Positions 6,986 through 15,674 of a stretch of DNA of 26,485 bases are shown here, one piece after another. Position numbers and translations under genes: made by a program. Location of the stretch: assembly GCA_964643145.1 (NCBI GenBank), contig CAZXPG010000022.1, forward strand, positions 1 to 26,485. Direction: 5' to 3'. The notes below the pieces were generated by a model that was given only the letters and a program-made list of their open reading frames with translations, did not search any database and was not told the DNA's origin. Source of the stretch: CAZXPG01 sp964643145. Lineage in GTDB: Bacteria; Pseudomonadota; Alphaproteobacteria; Rickettsiales; Arcanibacteraceae. Each line of letters opens with the position of its first letter. The first letter of the stretch is position 1.

Positions 6986-8110
6986 TTAGACAAACAAGAA
7001 ATCCGCAGGGCTTAGGTCACATGCACTTACATCCCATACGACAATAACATTTTCGTTACCACTATAGTCGCAATACGATATTTCTGCACCATCCCAACTA
7101 TCACGGATATCTAAATCGCCAAAGCATAGGCCCAAACCATCAAAGACGATTTTATCTAGGCCCTGTTCAAAATCAGCGATAGTATCCACCGTGCATCTGG
7201 CACCGTCACTGCCATTCTGGAAGGTAAAGGCATCACGGCTGCATCCGCCACCTTCCAGGAAATCATCACCGTCACCACCAATCAGTACATCATCGCCTTC
7301 GCTGCCATAAAGGGAATCATCCCCGCCTGCACCAATGATAGTATCACTGCCCTGGCTACCATCAATATACTGGCCATTGGCATCGCAACCGCCACATGCT
7401 TCAATCCAGTCATCACCACAACCACCATACACGGTGGCATAGCTGTGATCGGCATCAATGGTGATTTTATCATTACCTTCACCCCCATCAATTTCCGCTG
7501 TACTGCAACCGCTGACATCAATCACATCACAGCCCTCATTGCCATCAATCACATACTCACCGGAAGCAGCCAGAATGGTGTCATCGCCAGTACCGCCAGC
7601 AATATAGGAATCGGCACTGCCACAGCTGATAATAAGGTCATTCCCTTGGTCGCCATAAACATCAAATCCGGCACAGGAATTTTCTTCCCCTACCCGGATA
7701 GTGTCGCTATCTTCACCGCCTGACACGGTGAAATAGCCAGCCGATACCTGAATCTCGATATAGTCGCAACCTCTATCGCCATAATATTCACCATCAGCTT
7801 CCTGGTAGCCAAAACCGCCATAGAGCGTATCGTTACCATCACCACCAGATACAATATCATAACCAGTATAGACGAAACAGTCACCCTGCTGGCCTGTGCC
7901 ATAGAGCACATCATTGCCCTCACCGCCGGTTAATGTATCGCTTCCATCCATCCCTACCAGCATATCATCGCCTTTACCGCCATAAATACTGTCATCGTCG
8001 TAATTACCTACGATATTATCGTTTCCTCTTCCCCCCTGTATATTATAGGAATCGTCACAATCGGCAACGAAACTATTGTTAGTATTAGTTAACCTTATCG
8101 CAATGGTCAT
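6986..8110 (-). CDS. RTX (calcium-binding nonapeptide-repeat) protein, cysteine-rich
   Basis: The 374-aa acidic protein is made almost wholly of GGxGxDxhx repeats (GGRGNDNIVG, GGKGDDMLVG, GGEGNDVLYG, GGDGDDFLEG) that form calcium-filled parallel beta-rolls. It ends with the M10/serralysin-type C-terminal segment (DTIADFEQGLDKIVFDGL) and a hydrophobic tail, SPADFLFV, as expected for type I secretion. There is no Sec signal and no recognisable enzyme domain, so it may be an adhesin, S-layer-like or calcium-binding secreted protein. It has 15 cysteines, mostly inside repeats or at repeat boundaries; RTX proteins usually have almost none. GGAG eight bases before the ATG supports the start. No type I ABC exporter is in the window; the neighbouring RND operon is a different export class. 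Confidence 0.88.
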   Translation of the reverse strand: MTIAIRLTNTNNSFVADCDDSYNIQGGRGNDNIVGNYDDDSIYGGKGDDMLVGMDGSDTLTGGEGNDVLYGTGQQGDCFVYTGYDIVSGGDGNDTLYGGFGYQEADGEYYGDRGCDYIEIQVSAGYFTVSGGEDSDTIRVGEENSCAGFDVYGDQGNDLIISCGSADSYIAGGTGDDTILAASGEYVIDGNEGCDVIDVSGCSTAEIDGGEGNDKITIDADHSYATVYGGCGDDWIEACGGCDANGQYIDGSQGSDTIIGAGGDDSLYGSEGDDVLIGGDGDDFLEGGGCSRDAFTFQNGSDGARCTVDTIADFEQGLDKIVFDGLGLCFGDLDIRDSWDGAEISYCDYSGNENVIVVWDVSACDLSPADFLFV

Positions 8111-8310
8111 TATATTTCTCCATTATTACAGTATTTTGAAAAACCTTTACCTAAGTGCCACTTCACCTTCAAGCAGCAGCACTTAAGCCTTGACCTTAAA
8201 ACGGAGAGGATAAAATCTCAATCACAAGCCAGTACGTTTGAACATTAATTTCGTACAAAGATCACAAGAAAACGGCTGGGTTAAGCTTACGCTTAGGGAA
8301 CACTATGGGT

Positions 8311-11300
8311 TTATGCCATCTTTTTTTTAGCAAGTGCCAGATAGACAACAGGCGTAGTATAGAGGGTAAGAAACTGGGAAACGATAAGGCCACCGACAAT
8401 AGCCACGCCTAAGGGCTGCCGCAACTCCGCGCCAGTGCCGCTGGCAAACAACAGCGGAACTGCTCCAAGCACGGCTGCAAGTGTTGTCATCACTATGGGG
8501 CGGAAGCGTTTGTCACAGGCTTCAATAATGGCCTCCCTGGGCGATAATCCATCACGACGTTCGGCCTCCAGGGCAAAATCCACCAGCATGATACCGTTTT
8601 TCTTCACAATCCCCATCAGCAGGATAATGCCAATAATACTGATAATCGTCAGCTCATTACCGCTTATCATGAGAGCAAGCAACGCCCCAATGCCCGCTGA
8701 AGGCAGGGTGGAAATAATGGTAATTGGGTGCAACAGGTTTTCATAGAGAATACCAAGCACAATATAAATGACAAGCAGTGCCGCGCCAATCAACACCGGC
8801 TGGCTTTTGAGTGATTCCGAGAATGCCTTGGCGTTTCCAGCAAATTCTGTCCTGACACTGGGAGGCAGGCCAATACTGCTCGCCACATCTAGCACCCGCT
8901 TGGCTGCATCGCCCAATGACGCACCAGCCTGCAGGTTGAAGGTGAGTGTGCTGGCTGGAAACTGCCCCTGATGCATCACCGAAAGCGGTGTTTCCCCTGG
9001 CTCAAAATGGGCAATGGCACTCAGAGGCACCGGCATTCCGTCGCTTGCCGCCACATACACCACATCCAGCGACGCTGGGCTTTCCTGATAGGCAGGGTCA
9101 ATTTCCAGCACCACATAATATTGGTTACGGTCAGTATAGACGGTGGACACCTGCCGCTGGGAGAAGGCATTTTGCAGCGCAACATCCACCGCCTGCATAT
9201 CCACCTTCACCCGCGCAGCCTTATCCCTATCCACCACCACATTCACCTGCTTGCCAGCATTATCCTGATCGCTTGAGACATCGGTGATCCCCGGTTCCTC
9301 TTTAAGCCGTTCCACATAGCGTGGCACCCAATATTTCAGCTCTTCCAGCGAATCACTGCGGATGGCAAACTGAAAGGCCGCTTTGCTTGAACGCCCACCC
9401 ACCCGCAAATCTTCTGCTGGCTGAAGGAAAGTAGATATGCCTTCCACTTTCGCCAATTTTGGCCGCAAACGATTGACTATTTCCGTTGCGCTGAGTTTAC
9501 GCTTAGCAAGCGGCTTCAAGGTAATATACAACCTGCCCTGATTATTAGTTCCCCCTACTACCGAGGCCAGCCCTTCTATCCCCTCATCAGCCAATAGCAC
9601 TTTAACTACCTCCTGCTGCCGTTCTTTGAGTGCCTGGAAAGAAATATCACTGCGCGCTTCGGTTACCCCCATCAACATGCCCGTATCCTGTGGCGGGAAA
9701 AAACCCTTCGGTACTTTGGCATAGAGCACTAGGGTCAACACCACCGTAAGCAGCATCACCAGCATCGTCGGCATATGGTGGCGCATAACAACATCAAGGC
9801 CACGCATATATATACGGTGCAACAACAGAAAAGGCCGCTCGCCTATATGCAGGAAGGTGAGGAAGGCTGCATTATGCGGGCGTACCAGCAAATGCCCATA
9901 AATCACCGGTGTAACGATAATTGACACCACAGCCGAAATCAGGATAGCAGCGGTAAGCGTCACCGCAAATTCCCAGAAAAACCGCCCCAATATGCCGCCC
10001 ATAAATAACAGCGGCACAAACACTGCTACCAATGACAAAGTGATAGACATAATGGTAAAGGTAATTTCTTCCGCACCTTTTGCCGCCGCAACCAGCGGAT
10101 TGTTCTCTTTTTCAGCATGGCGGCTGATATTCTCAATCATCACAATGGCATCATCTACCACAAAGCCCACCGATACCACCAATGCCATCAAGGAAATATT
10201 ATTCAGGCTGAAATCAAGCGCCCACATCACCGCAAAGGTACCCGCCAGCGAAAGCGGAACGGTAATGCTAGCGGCAAGCGTGGATATCATACTGCCCAGC
10301 GACACCATAACCACCAGCACCACCAGAACAATAGAGATCACCAGTGTTATCTCCACCTCATGCACAGAAGCGCGGATGGTCTGGGTGCGGTCAGAGAGCA
10401 CTGATACCGTCACCCCCACTGGCATCCAAGCGCGCAGATGCGGCAATTCTGCCTTAATACGATCTACGGTTTCAATCACATTGGCATCGGCCTGTTTACG
10501 AATAATAATCACCACCGCACGCTTATCATTATACCAGGCAGCGCGCTGCGTATCCTCCACCCCGTTTTTTACCGTTGCCACATCGCCAAGCCGTGCTGCA
10601 CCCCCTTCGCTACTACGCAAAAGTAACGACGCATAGCCGCTTGCCTCCTGCAACTGGTCATTCGTCCCTATCGCCATGGCCTGTTTTTCCCCTGCCAGGC
10701 TACCGCGCGGCACATTGACATTGGCTTTTTGCAGTGTTGAACGTACATCCTCCATACTGAAGCCCATAGCGGCAAGCTTGAGCGGGTTCACCTGCACCCG
10801 TATAGCAGGCTTGGCAGAGCCACTCACCGTCACCTGCGCTACCCCTTCAATCTGTGAGATACGCTGCGCCAGAATAGAATCAGACGCATCATAAAGCTTG
10901 CCAGGTAGAATAGTGTCAGATGTCACCGCCAGAATCAGGATAGGCGCATCCCCCGGGTTCAGTTTGCGATAGGTGGGAGGGGAAGGTAAATCAACAGGCA
11001 AATCACTCCCGGCGCTCGTAATGGCGGCCTGCACATCTTTTGCCGCCCCTTCAATATCACGGTCAAGATCAAACTGCACAATGATACTGACAGAACCTTG
11101 CGAACTGGTGGAGGTCATCTCGCTCACCCCCGGAATCGTACCAAGCCGTCGCTCCAGTGGTGCAGCCAAGGTAGCTGCTACTGTTTCCGGGTCAGCCCCT
11201 GGCAACCGGGCAGAAACGTTAATGGTGGGGAAATCCATACGCGGCAGCGGCGCTACCGGCAACTGTGTAAAAGCCACAATCCCTGCCAAGAACACCGCCA

Positions 11301-11358
11301 GCGCAAAAAGCAGCGTTGCAACAGGGCGATGGATAAAGAAGGTGGAAAGGGAGGGCAT
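8311..11358 (-). CDS. mdtC: RND efflux pump inner-membrane transporter, MdtC-like
   Basis: This 1015-aa HAE-1 family pump is the second of two RND subunits that would form a mixed trimer exporting drugs or bile-salt-like compounds by proton antiport. It opens with a short cytosolic start and TM1 (RPVATLLFALAVFLAGIVAF), followed by porter-domain motifs (PRMDFPTINVSARLPGADPE). The TM4 Asp pair is present in GFVVDDAIVMIEN, and the TM10 Lys in GIVKKNGIMLVDFALE. The length matches MdtC. It lies 18 bp after the upstream pump gene on the same strand, in the same order as MdtABC. An outer-membrane TolC partner is not in the window. Substrate is unknown; other paired RND systems such as MuxBC are equally possible. 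Confidence 0.88.
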   Translation of the reverse strand: MPSLSTFFIHRPVATLLFALAVFLAGIVAFTQLPVAPLPRMDFPTINVSARLPGADPETVAATLAAPLERRLGTIPGVSEMTSTSSQGSVSIIVQFDLDRDIEGAAKDVQAAITSAGSDLPVDLPSPPTYRKLNPGDAPILILAVTSDTILPGKLYDASDSILAQRISQIEGVAQVTVSGSAKPAIRVQVNPLKLAAMGFSMEDVRSTLQKANVNVPRGSLAGEKQAMAIGTNDQLQEASGYASLLLRSSEGGAARLGDVATVKNGVEDTQRAAWYNDKRAVVIIIRKQADANVIETVDRIKAELPHLRAWMPVGVTVSVLSDRTQTIRASVHEVEITLVISIVLVVLVVMVSLGSMISTLAASITVPLSLAGTFAVMWALDFSLNNISLMALVVSVGFVVDDAIVMIENISRHAEKENNPLVAAAKGAEEITFTIMSITLSLVAVFVPLLFMGGILGRFFWEFAVTLTAAILISAVVSIIVTPVIYGHLLVRPHNAAFLTFLHIGERPFLLLHRIYMRGLDVVMRHHMPTMLVMLLTVVLTLVLYAKVPKGFFPPQDTGMLMGVTEARSDISFQALKERQQEVVKVLLADEGIEGLASVVGGTNNQGRLYITLKPLAKRKLSATEIVNRLRPKLAKVEGISTFLQPAEDLRVGGRSSKAAFQFAIRSDSLEELKYWVPRYVERLKEEPGITDVSSDQDNAGKQVNVVVDRDKAARVKVDMQAVDVALQNAFSQRQVSTVYTDRNQYYVVLEIDPAYQESPASLDVVYVAASDGMPVPLSAIAHFEPGETPLSVMHQGQFPASTLTFNLQAGASLGDAAKRVLDVASSIGLPPSVRTEFAGNAKAFSESLKSQPVLIGAALLVIYIVLGILYENLLHPITIISTLPSAGIGALLALMISGNELTIISIIGIILLMGIVKKNGIMLVDFALEAERRDGLSPREAIIEACDKRFRPIVMTTLAAVLGAVPLLFASGTGAELRQPLGVAIVGGLIVSQFLTLYTTPVVYLALAKKKMA

Positions 11359-11376
11359 TGACTCGCAGTTACATTG

Positions 11377-14300
11377 TTAGTGGTTGTTTTTAGACTCTAG
11401 GCTCCCGCCCCCTTCTTTTTTCCCCATCAGCAGATAAATCACCGGCGTGGTGTAGAGTGTGAGAAGCTGGCTGAGCATCAGGCCGCCAACAATGGTAATC
11501 CCCAGCGGTCGCCTGAGTTCAGCACCAATTCCTTGGTCAATAGCCAGCGGAATGGCACCAAGCAGGGCAGCCATGGTGGTCATCATAATCGGGCGGAAAC
11601 GCAGCATACAGGCCTTGAAAATTGCCTCACGCGGCGATAATCCTTCCTCACGCTCCGCTTCCAGGGCAAAGTCAATCATCATAATGGCGTTTTTCTTCAC
11701 AATCCCCATCAATAGCACAATGCCAATTAACGCCACCACTGATAAATCCTGGCCGGTCACAAGCAGCGCAAGCAAGGCGCCAAGCCCAGCCGAAGGTAAA
11801 GTGGAAAGAATGGTAAGTGGGTGGATTGTGCTTTCATAGAGCATACCAAGCACAATATAAATCACCACCAATGCCGCCAGAATCAATAACGGCTCACTGG
11901 CTAGCGAGGCACGGAATTCCGCCGCCTCACCGCTATAATTGCCACTAATGCTTGCTGGCATATGCAGCTCTGCCTCAGCCTGGCTGATGGCTTTGATCGC
12001 CTGCCCTAATGATTTTCCTTCGGCTACATTAAAACTGATGGTAATAGAAGGAAACCCGCCCTGCCTGGTAACAGAAAGCGGCGCCCTCACCTGTTCCACC
12101 CGTGCAAACGCAGCAATTGGCACCAGTCTTCCATTGGTTGAACGCACATACAGCTTCCTGATTGCATCCATATCCTCAGCAAAACGTGGCTCCACTTCCA
12201 GAATCACCCGGTACTGGTTCACCTGCGCATACAGGGTGGAAGCCTGGCGCTGGCCAAAGGCATCATAAAGCACGTCATCGATTGCCTGCAAGGAAACCCC
12301 CAGCCGCTCGGCCTGGTGGCGGTCAACCTCCACATGTGCCTTCAGACCATTTGCCTCCTGGTCGGTGGTAATACCCTCCAGCACCGGCAGGACTGCCAGC
12401 CTCTCCAGCAATTTTCCGGCCCAGAGTTGCAACTCGTCGGCACTAAGATCAGTGAGTGTATACTGGTATTTTGTACGGCTGCTTTCCGCCCCAATCTGAA
12501 TGTCCTGCGCGGCCTGCATATGCACTTCCACCCCGGCTAGCTTATGCAGCTCTGGTGCTAGCCGCGCCATAATTTCTGTCACTGAATAATGGCGTTCCTT
12601 ATGGGGTTTCAGCATAATAATCAACCGGCCGGTATTGGCGGTGATATTCACCGTGCCGCCCCCCAGGAATGACGCCACTGCTTCCACATCCGGGTCTTGC
12701 TCGACAATTGCCGCCACCTGCTGCTGCAACCGGCGCATTTCCTCAAAGGACACGGTTTCGGGTGCATCAGTGGTGGCGATAATCTGCCCAGTATCCTGAA
12801 GTGGCAAAAACCCCTTCGGCACTACCACATAGAGCAGCATCGTCAGTATGAGCGTAACCGCAAACACCCATAAGGTGATTTTTTCATGTTTCAGCACCCA
12901 CCCCAGGCTCTGCTCATATAACCTATGCAGCCAGGTGAAAAACCGCCCGGCTTGTTCATGGTTGACACTACCTTTTTTTAAAAACTGCGCGCACATCATC
13001 GGGGTGAGCGTCAGCGATACCACCGCAGAAATCAGCACCGCAAAGGTGAGCGTCATGGCAAATTCACGGAACAACCGCCCTACAATCCCACTCATGAATA
13101 ACAGCGGGATAAATACCGCAATCAATGACAGGGTAAGCGATATAATGGTAAAACCAATCTCTTTTGCTCCTTTAAAGGCAGCATCCAGCGGCTTCTCGCC
13201 CTTCTCAATATAACGGACAATATTTTCCACCATTACAATCGCATCATCCACCACAAACCCGGCGGCAATGGTGAGCGCCATGAGGGAGAGATTGTTCAAG
13301 CTAAACCCAGCAGGCTGCATCAGAGCAAAAGTGGCAACCAGTGATAAGGGCAAGGCCACACCCGGAATGATGGTTGCCCAGGGAGAATGCAGGAAGGCAT
13401 AAATCACCGCCACTACCAACAAAATAGTGAGCACCAGCGTAAATTGCACATCATGCACAGAAGCACGGATGGTTTCCGTGCGGTCAGCAAGCAGTGATAA
13501 CTTCACCCCAGCCGGAATGGCGGTTGAAAGCTGTGGCAACAGTGCCTTCACCTTATCAGCCGTGGCGACCACATTAGCTCCCGGCTGCCGCTGTACATTG
13601 AGGATTACCGCTGGATGGCCGTTGACCCACCCTGCCACCTTGTTATCTTCCACCCCTTCCACCACATTGCCAACATCACGAACACGTACCACCTGGCTTG
13701 CATGGGTGGCAAGAATCAGTGCCAAATAATCCTCGCGGCTGGTGAGTTGGTCATTCGCTCCTACTGCCAACGATTGCAATGGCCCATCAAAACTGCCTTT
13801 TGGCAAGTTGACATTGGCTTTAGCCAGGCTGGCGCGCACATCCTCCAAACTCATGCCAAACGAAGCCAGCTTATCGGGGTTCATCTGCAAGCGGAAAGCA
13901 GGCCGCTGCCCCCCCTCCACTAGCACCCGCCCCACCCCGCTTATCTGGCTGAGTTTCTGGGCAAGAATGGTATCGGCTACATCGTTCAGCCGGGTAATTG
14001 GCAACACATCCGAGGTAAGCGCCAAGGTGAGAATCGGTAAATCCGCCGGGTTCACCTTGGAATAGCTGGGTGGGTAAGGCAGGTTGGCAGGCAACACCCC
14101 GCCCGCTGCGTTAATCGCCGCCTGTACATCTTCTGAGGCTATATCAATATCCTTCTCCAGTGAAAATTGCAGAGTAATGGCACTTACCCCTTCCGCACTA
14201 GTAGAGAGCATCACGGATAGGCCGGGAATCAGGCCAAACTGACGTTCCAGCGGCGCAGTAATCAGTGAGGCGATGGTTTCACTGCTGGCGCCTGGCAGCC

Positions 14301-14448
14301 GTGTTATTACCTGAATGGTAGGGAAATCTACCTGTGGCAGCGCGGCAACGGGCAATTTGCTATAGCCAAGCAGGCCGCATAATAACAGGGAAATAGCAAG
14401 CAGCCAGGTGGCAATTGGGCGGGAAATAAAAGGGGCGGAAATATTCAT
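11377..14448 (-). CDS. mdtB: RND efflux pump inner-membrane transporter, MdtB-like
   Basis: This 1023-aa first RND subunit begins MNISAPFISRPIATWLLAISLLL with TM1. It carries PQVDFPTIQVITRLPGASSE in the porter region, the TM4 Asp pair in GFVVDDAIVMVENIVR, and the TM10 Lys in GIVKKNAIMMIDFALEAERE. Proton-relay residues therefore appear intact in both pumps of the pair. Its start overlaps the stop of the adaptor gene by four bases (ATGA), showing translational coupling. Assignment to MdtB rather than another duplicated RND family rests on gene order (adaptor, pump, pump) and overall resemblance. Confidence 0.88.
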   Translation of the reverse strand: MNISAPFISRPIATWLLAISLLLCGLLGYSKLPVAALPQVDFPTIQVITRLPGASSETIASLITAPLERQFGLIPGLSVMLSTSAEGVSAITLQFSLEKDIDIASEDVQAAINAAGGVLPANLPYPPSYSKVNPADLPILTLALTSDVLPITRLNDVADTILAQKLSQISGVGRVLVEGGQRPAFRLQMNPDKLASFGMSLEDVRASLAKANVNLPKGSFDGPLQSLAVGANDQLTSREDYLALILATHASQVVRVRDVGNVVEGVEDNKVAGWVNGHPAVILNVQRQPGANVVATADKVKALLPQLSTAIPAGVKLSLLADRTETIRASVHDVQFTLVLTILLVVAVIYAFLHSPWATIIPGVALPLSLVATFALMQPAGFSLNNLSLMALTIAAGFVVDDAIVMVENIVRYIEKGEKPLDAAFKGAKEIGFTIISLTLSLIAVFIPLLFMSGIVGRLFREFAMTLTFAVLISAVVSLTLTPMMCAQFLKKGSVNHEQAGRFFTWLHRLYEQSLGWVLKHEKITLWVFAVTLILTMLLYVVVPKGFLPLQDTGQIIATTDAPETVSFEEMRRLQQQVAAIVEQDPDVEAVASFLGGGTVNITANTGRLIIMLKPHKERHYSVTEIMARLAPELHKLAGVEVHMQAAQDIQIGAESSRTKYQYTLTDLSADELQLWAGKLLERLAVLPVLEGITTDQEANGLKAHVEVDRHQAERLGVSLQAIDDVLYDAFGQRQASTLYAQVNQYRVILEVEPRFAEDMDAIRKLYVRSTNGRLVPIAAFARVEQVRAPLSVTRQGGFPSITISFNVAEGKSLGQAIKAISQAEAELHMPASISGNYSGEAAEFRASLASEPLLILAALVVIYIVLGMLYESTIHPLTILSTLPSAGLGALLALLVTGQDLSVVALIGIVLLMGIVKKNAIMMIDFALEAEREEGLSPREAIFKACMLRFRPIMMTTMAALLGAIPLAIDQGIGAELRRPLGITIVGGLMLSQLLTLYTTPVIYLLMGKKEGGGSLESKNNH

Positions 14449-15611
14449 GGTGCCGGTACGCTCTTCTCCCTTCGGATACTGACTTTGGTACCTTCCTCCA
14501 GCCTGCCCGCCCCTTCACTGACTATCTGCTCTCCCGCCTGCAATCCTGCCGCAATAACTGCTTCCTCTTTCGTGGAAAATGCCAACGTAACCGACCGCAT
14601 TGTCACGGTGTTATCGGCTTTCACCACAAACACATAATTGCCCTCCGGCCCTTGCTGCACCGCGACAAGCGGCACCACCACACTCTCCTTCCGCACCTCA
14701 ACAAGCACCCTGGCGTTCACAAACCCACCTGGCCATAAATGCCGTTCTTTATTGGGGAATGTCGCCTTCAGGCGGATAGTACCGGTATTCTGGTCAATCT
14801 GGTTATCCACCAATTCCAGCACGCCACTATCCAGCACCTCCCCACTCACACCGTCCAGCGCATCTACAGGCAGTTTTCCCTGGTTGTTAATCGCCTGGTT
14901 AATACGTTGTAATACGGTGGCAGGCAGGCTAAACAACACTGAAATAGGCTCAAGCTGGGTAATCACCACCAACCCGCCTGTTACCCCTGGCTGGACAATA
15001 TTCCCCACATCCACCTGACGAATCCCCGTACGGCCTGCAATCGGCGCGGTAATGGTGGTGTAGCTTAGGGCCGTTTTGGCGCTGCTAATCGCGGCTTCAT
15101 CCGCTTGCAGAGCCGCTTCCAACTGAGCAACATTGGTACGCTGTGCATCCAGGGTCTGTTCGGCAATTAAGGTGCCAAGCTGTTTGTAGCGCGCAAGGTC
15201 ATGTCTGGCATTGGTGAGCTGGGCGGCATCTCTGGCTTTGTTCGCTTCCGCTTCGGCAAGTTGGGCTTGATAAGTGCGCGGGTCAATCCGCGCCAGCACT
15301 TCGCCTTTTTCCACCTCCTGCCCCTCACGGAACAGCACTTCTACCAATTGCCCCTGTACCTGGCTTTGTACGGTTACGGTGTTATAGGCCTGCACCGTGC
15401 CTAAACCCTCCAGATAGACAGGCATATCCTTAACTATAGCGTTGGTAATAGTCACACTCGGAACACGGGCAGCCTTAGCATGGCTGGCATTCTCTGCTTT
15501 GTTGGCGCTGTGATAGGTAAAAAACAGCCCTCCCCCTGCAATGAATAATGCAGTTAACAGAATAACCCACATAAACTTGTGTTTACGTAAGGCGGGAGGC
15601 TGCAAGGTCAT
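14445..15611 (-). CDS. mdtA: RND periplasmic adaptor (membrane fusion protein), MdtA-like
   Basis: The 388-aa adaptor links the RND pump to an outer-membrane channel. It has a Lys/His-rich cytosolic start, one membrane anchor (FMWVILLTALFIAGGGLFF, about residues 14-32), and a first lipoyl half (VQAYNTVTVQSQVQGQLVEV). A coiled-coil hairpin (about 120-190, AQLAEAEANKARDAAQ to EADEAAISS-like heptads) is followed by the second lipoyl half (ITAPIAGRTGIRQVDVGN) and a C-terminal barrel ending in GRLEEGTKVSIR. The start at 15611 is used because the upstream in-frame ATG at 15647 lies inside the terminator hairpin following metE. It is the first gene of the efflux operon. No regulator gene is adjacent. 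Confidence 0.9.
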   Translation of the reverse strand: MTLQPPALRKHKFMWVILLTALFIAGGGLFFTYHSANKAENASHAKAARVPSVTITNAIVKDMPVYLEGLGTVQAYNTVTVQSQVQGQLVEVLFREGQEVEKGEVLARIDPRTYQAQLAEAEANKARDAAQLTNARHDLARYKQLGTLIAEQTLDAQRTNVAQLEAALQADEAAISSAKTALSYTTITAPIAGRTGIRQVDVGNIVQPGVTGGLVVITQLEPISVLFSLPATVLQRINQAINNQGKLPVDALDGVSGEVLDSGVLELVDNQIDQNTGTIRLKATFPNKERHLWPGGFVNARVLVEVRKESVVVPLVAVQQGPEGNYVFVVKADNTVTMRSVTLAFSTKEEAVIAAGLQAGEQIVSEGAGRLEEGTKVSIRREKSVPAP

Positions 15612-15634
15612 AGACGTATCTCTCTGAAGTAAAA

Positions 15635-15665
15635 AGAGATAGGGCATCCCCCCTGCCCTATCTCT
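15635..15665 (-). terminator. Rho-independent terminator after metE
   Basis: AGAGATAGGGCA (15635-15646) pairs perfectly with TGCCCTATCTCT (15654-15665) around a seven-base loop; on the minus strand the stem is followed by a T tract. It sits 10 bases beyond the metE stop and separates metE from the efflux operon, which is on the same strand. Confidence 0.88.
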
Positions 15666-15674
15666 TTAAAAGCT

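Noticed and set aside
6986..8110. Repeated sequence resembling a CRISPR or satellite array
   Set aside because: The periodicity comes from glycine/aspartate nonapeptide codons of the RTX protein; there are no identical repeats with unique spacers.
15612..15647. Upstream start of the efflux adaptor
   Set aside because: The ATG at 15647 lies inside the metE terminator hairpin; the start at 15611 gives a normal adaptor N terminus.
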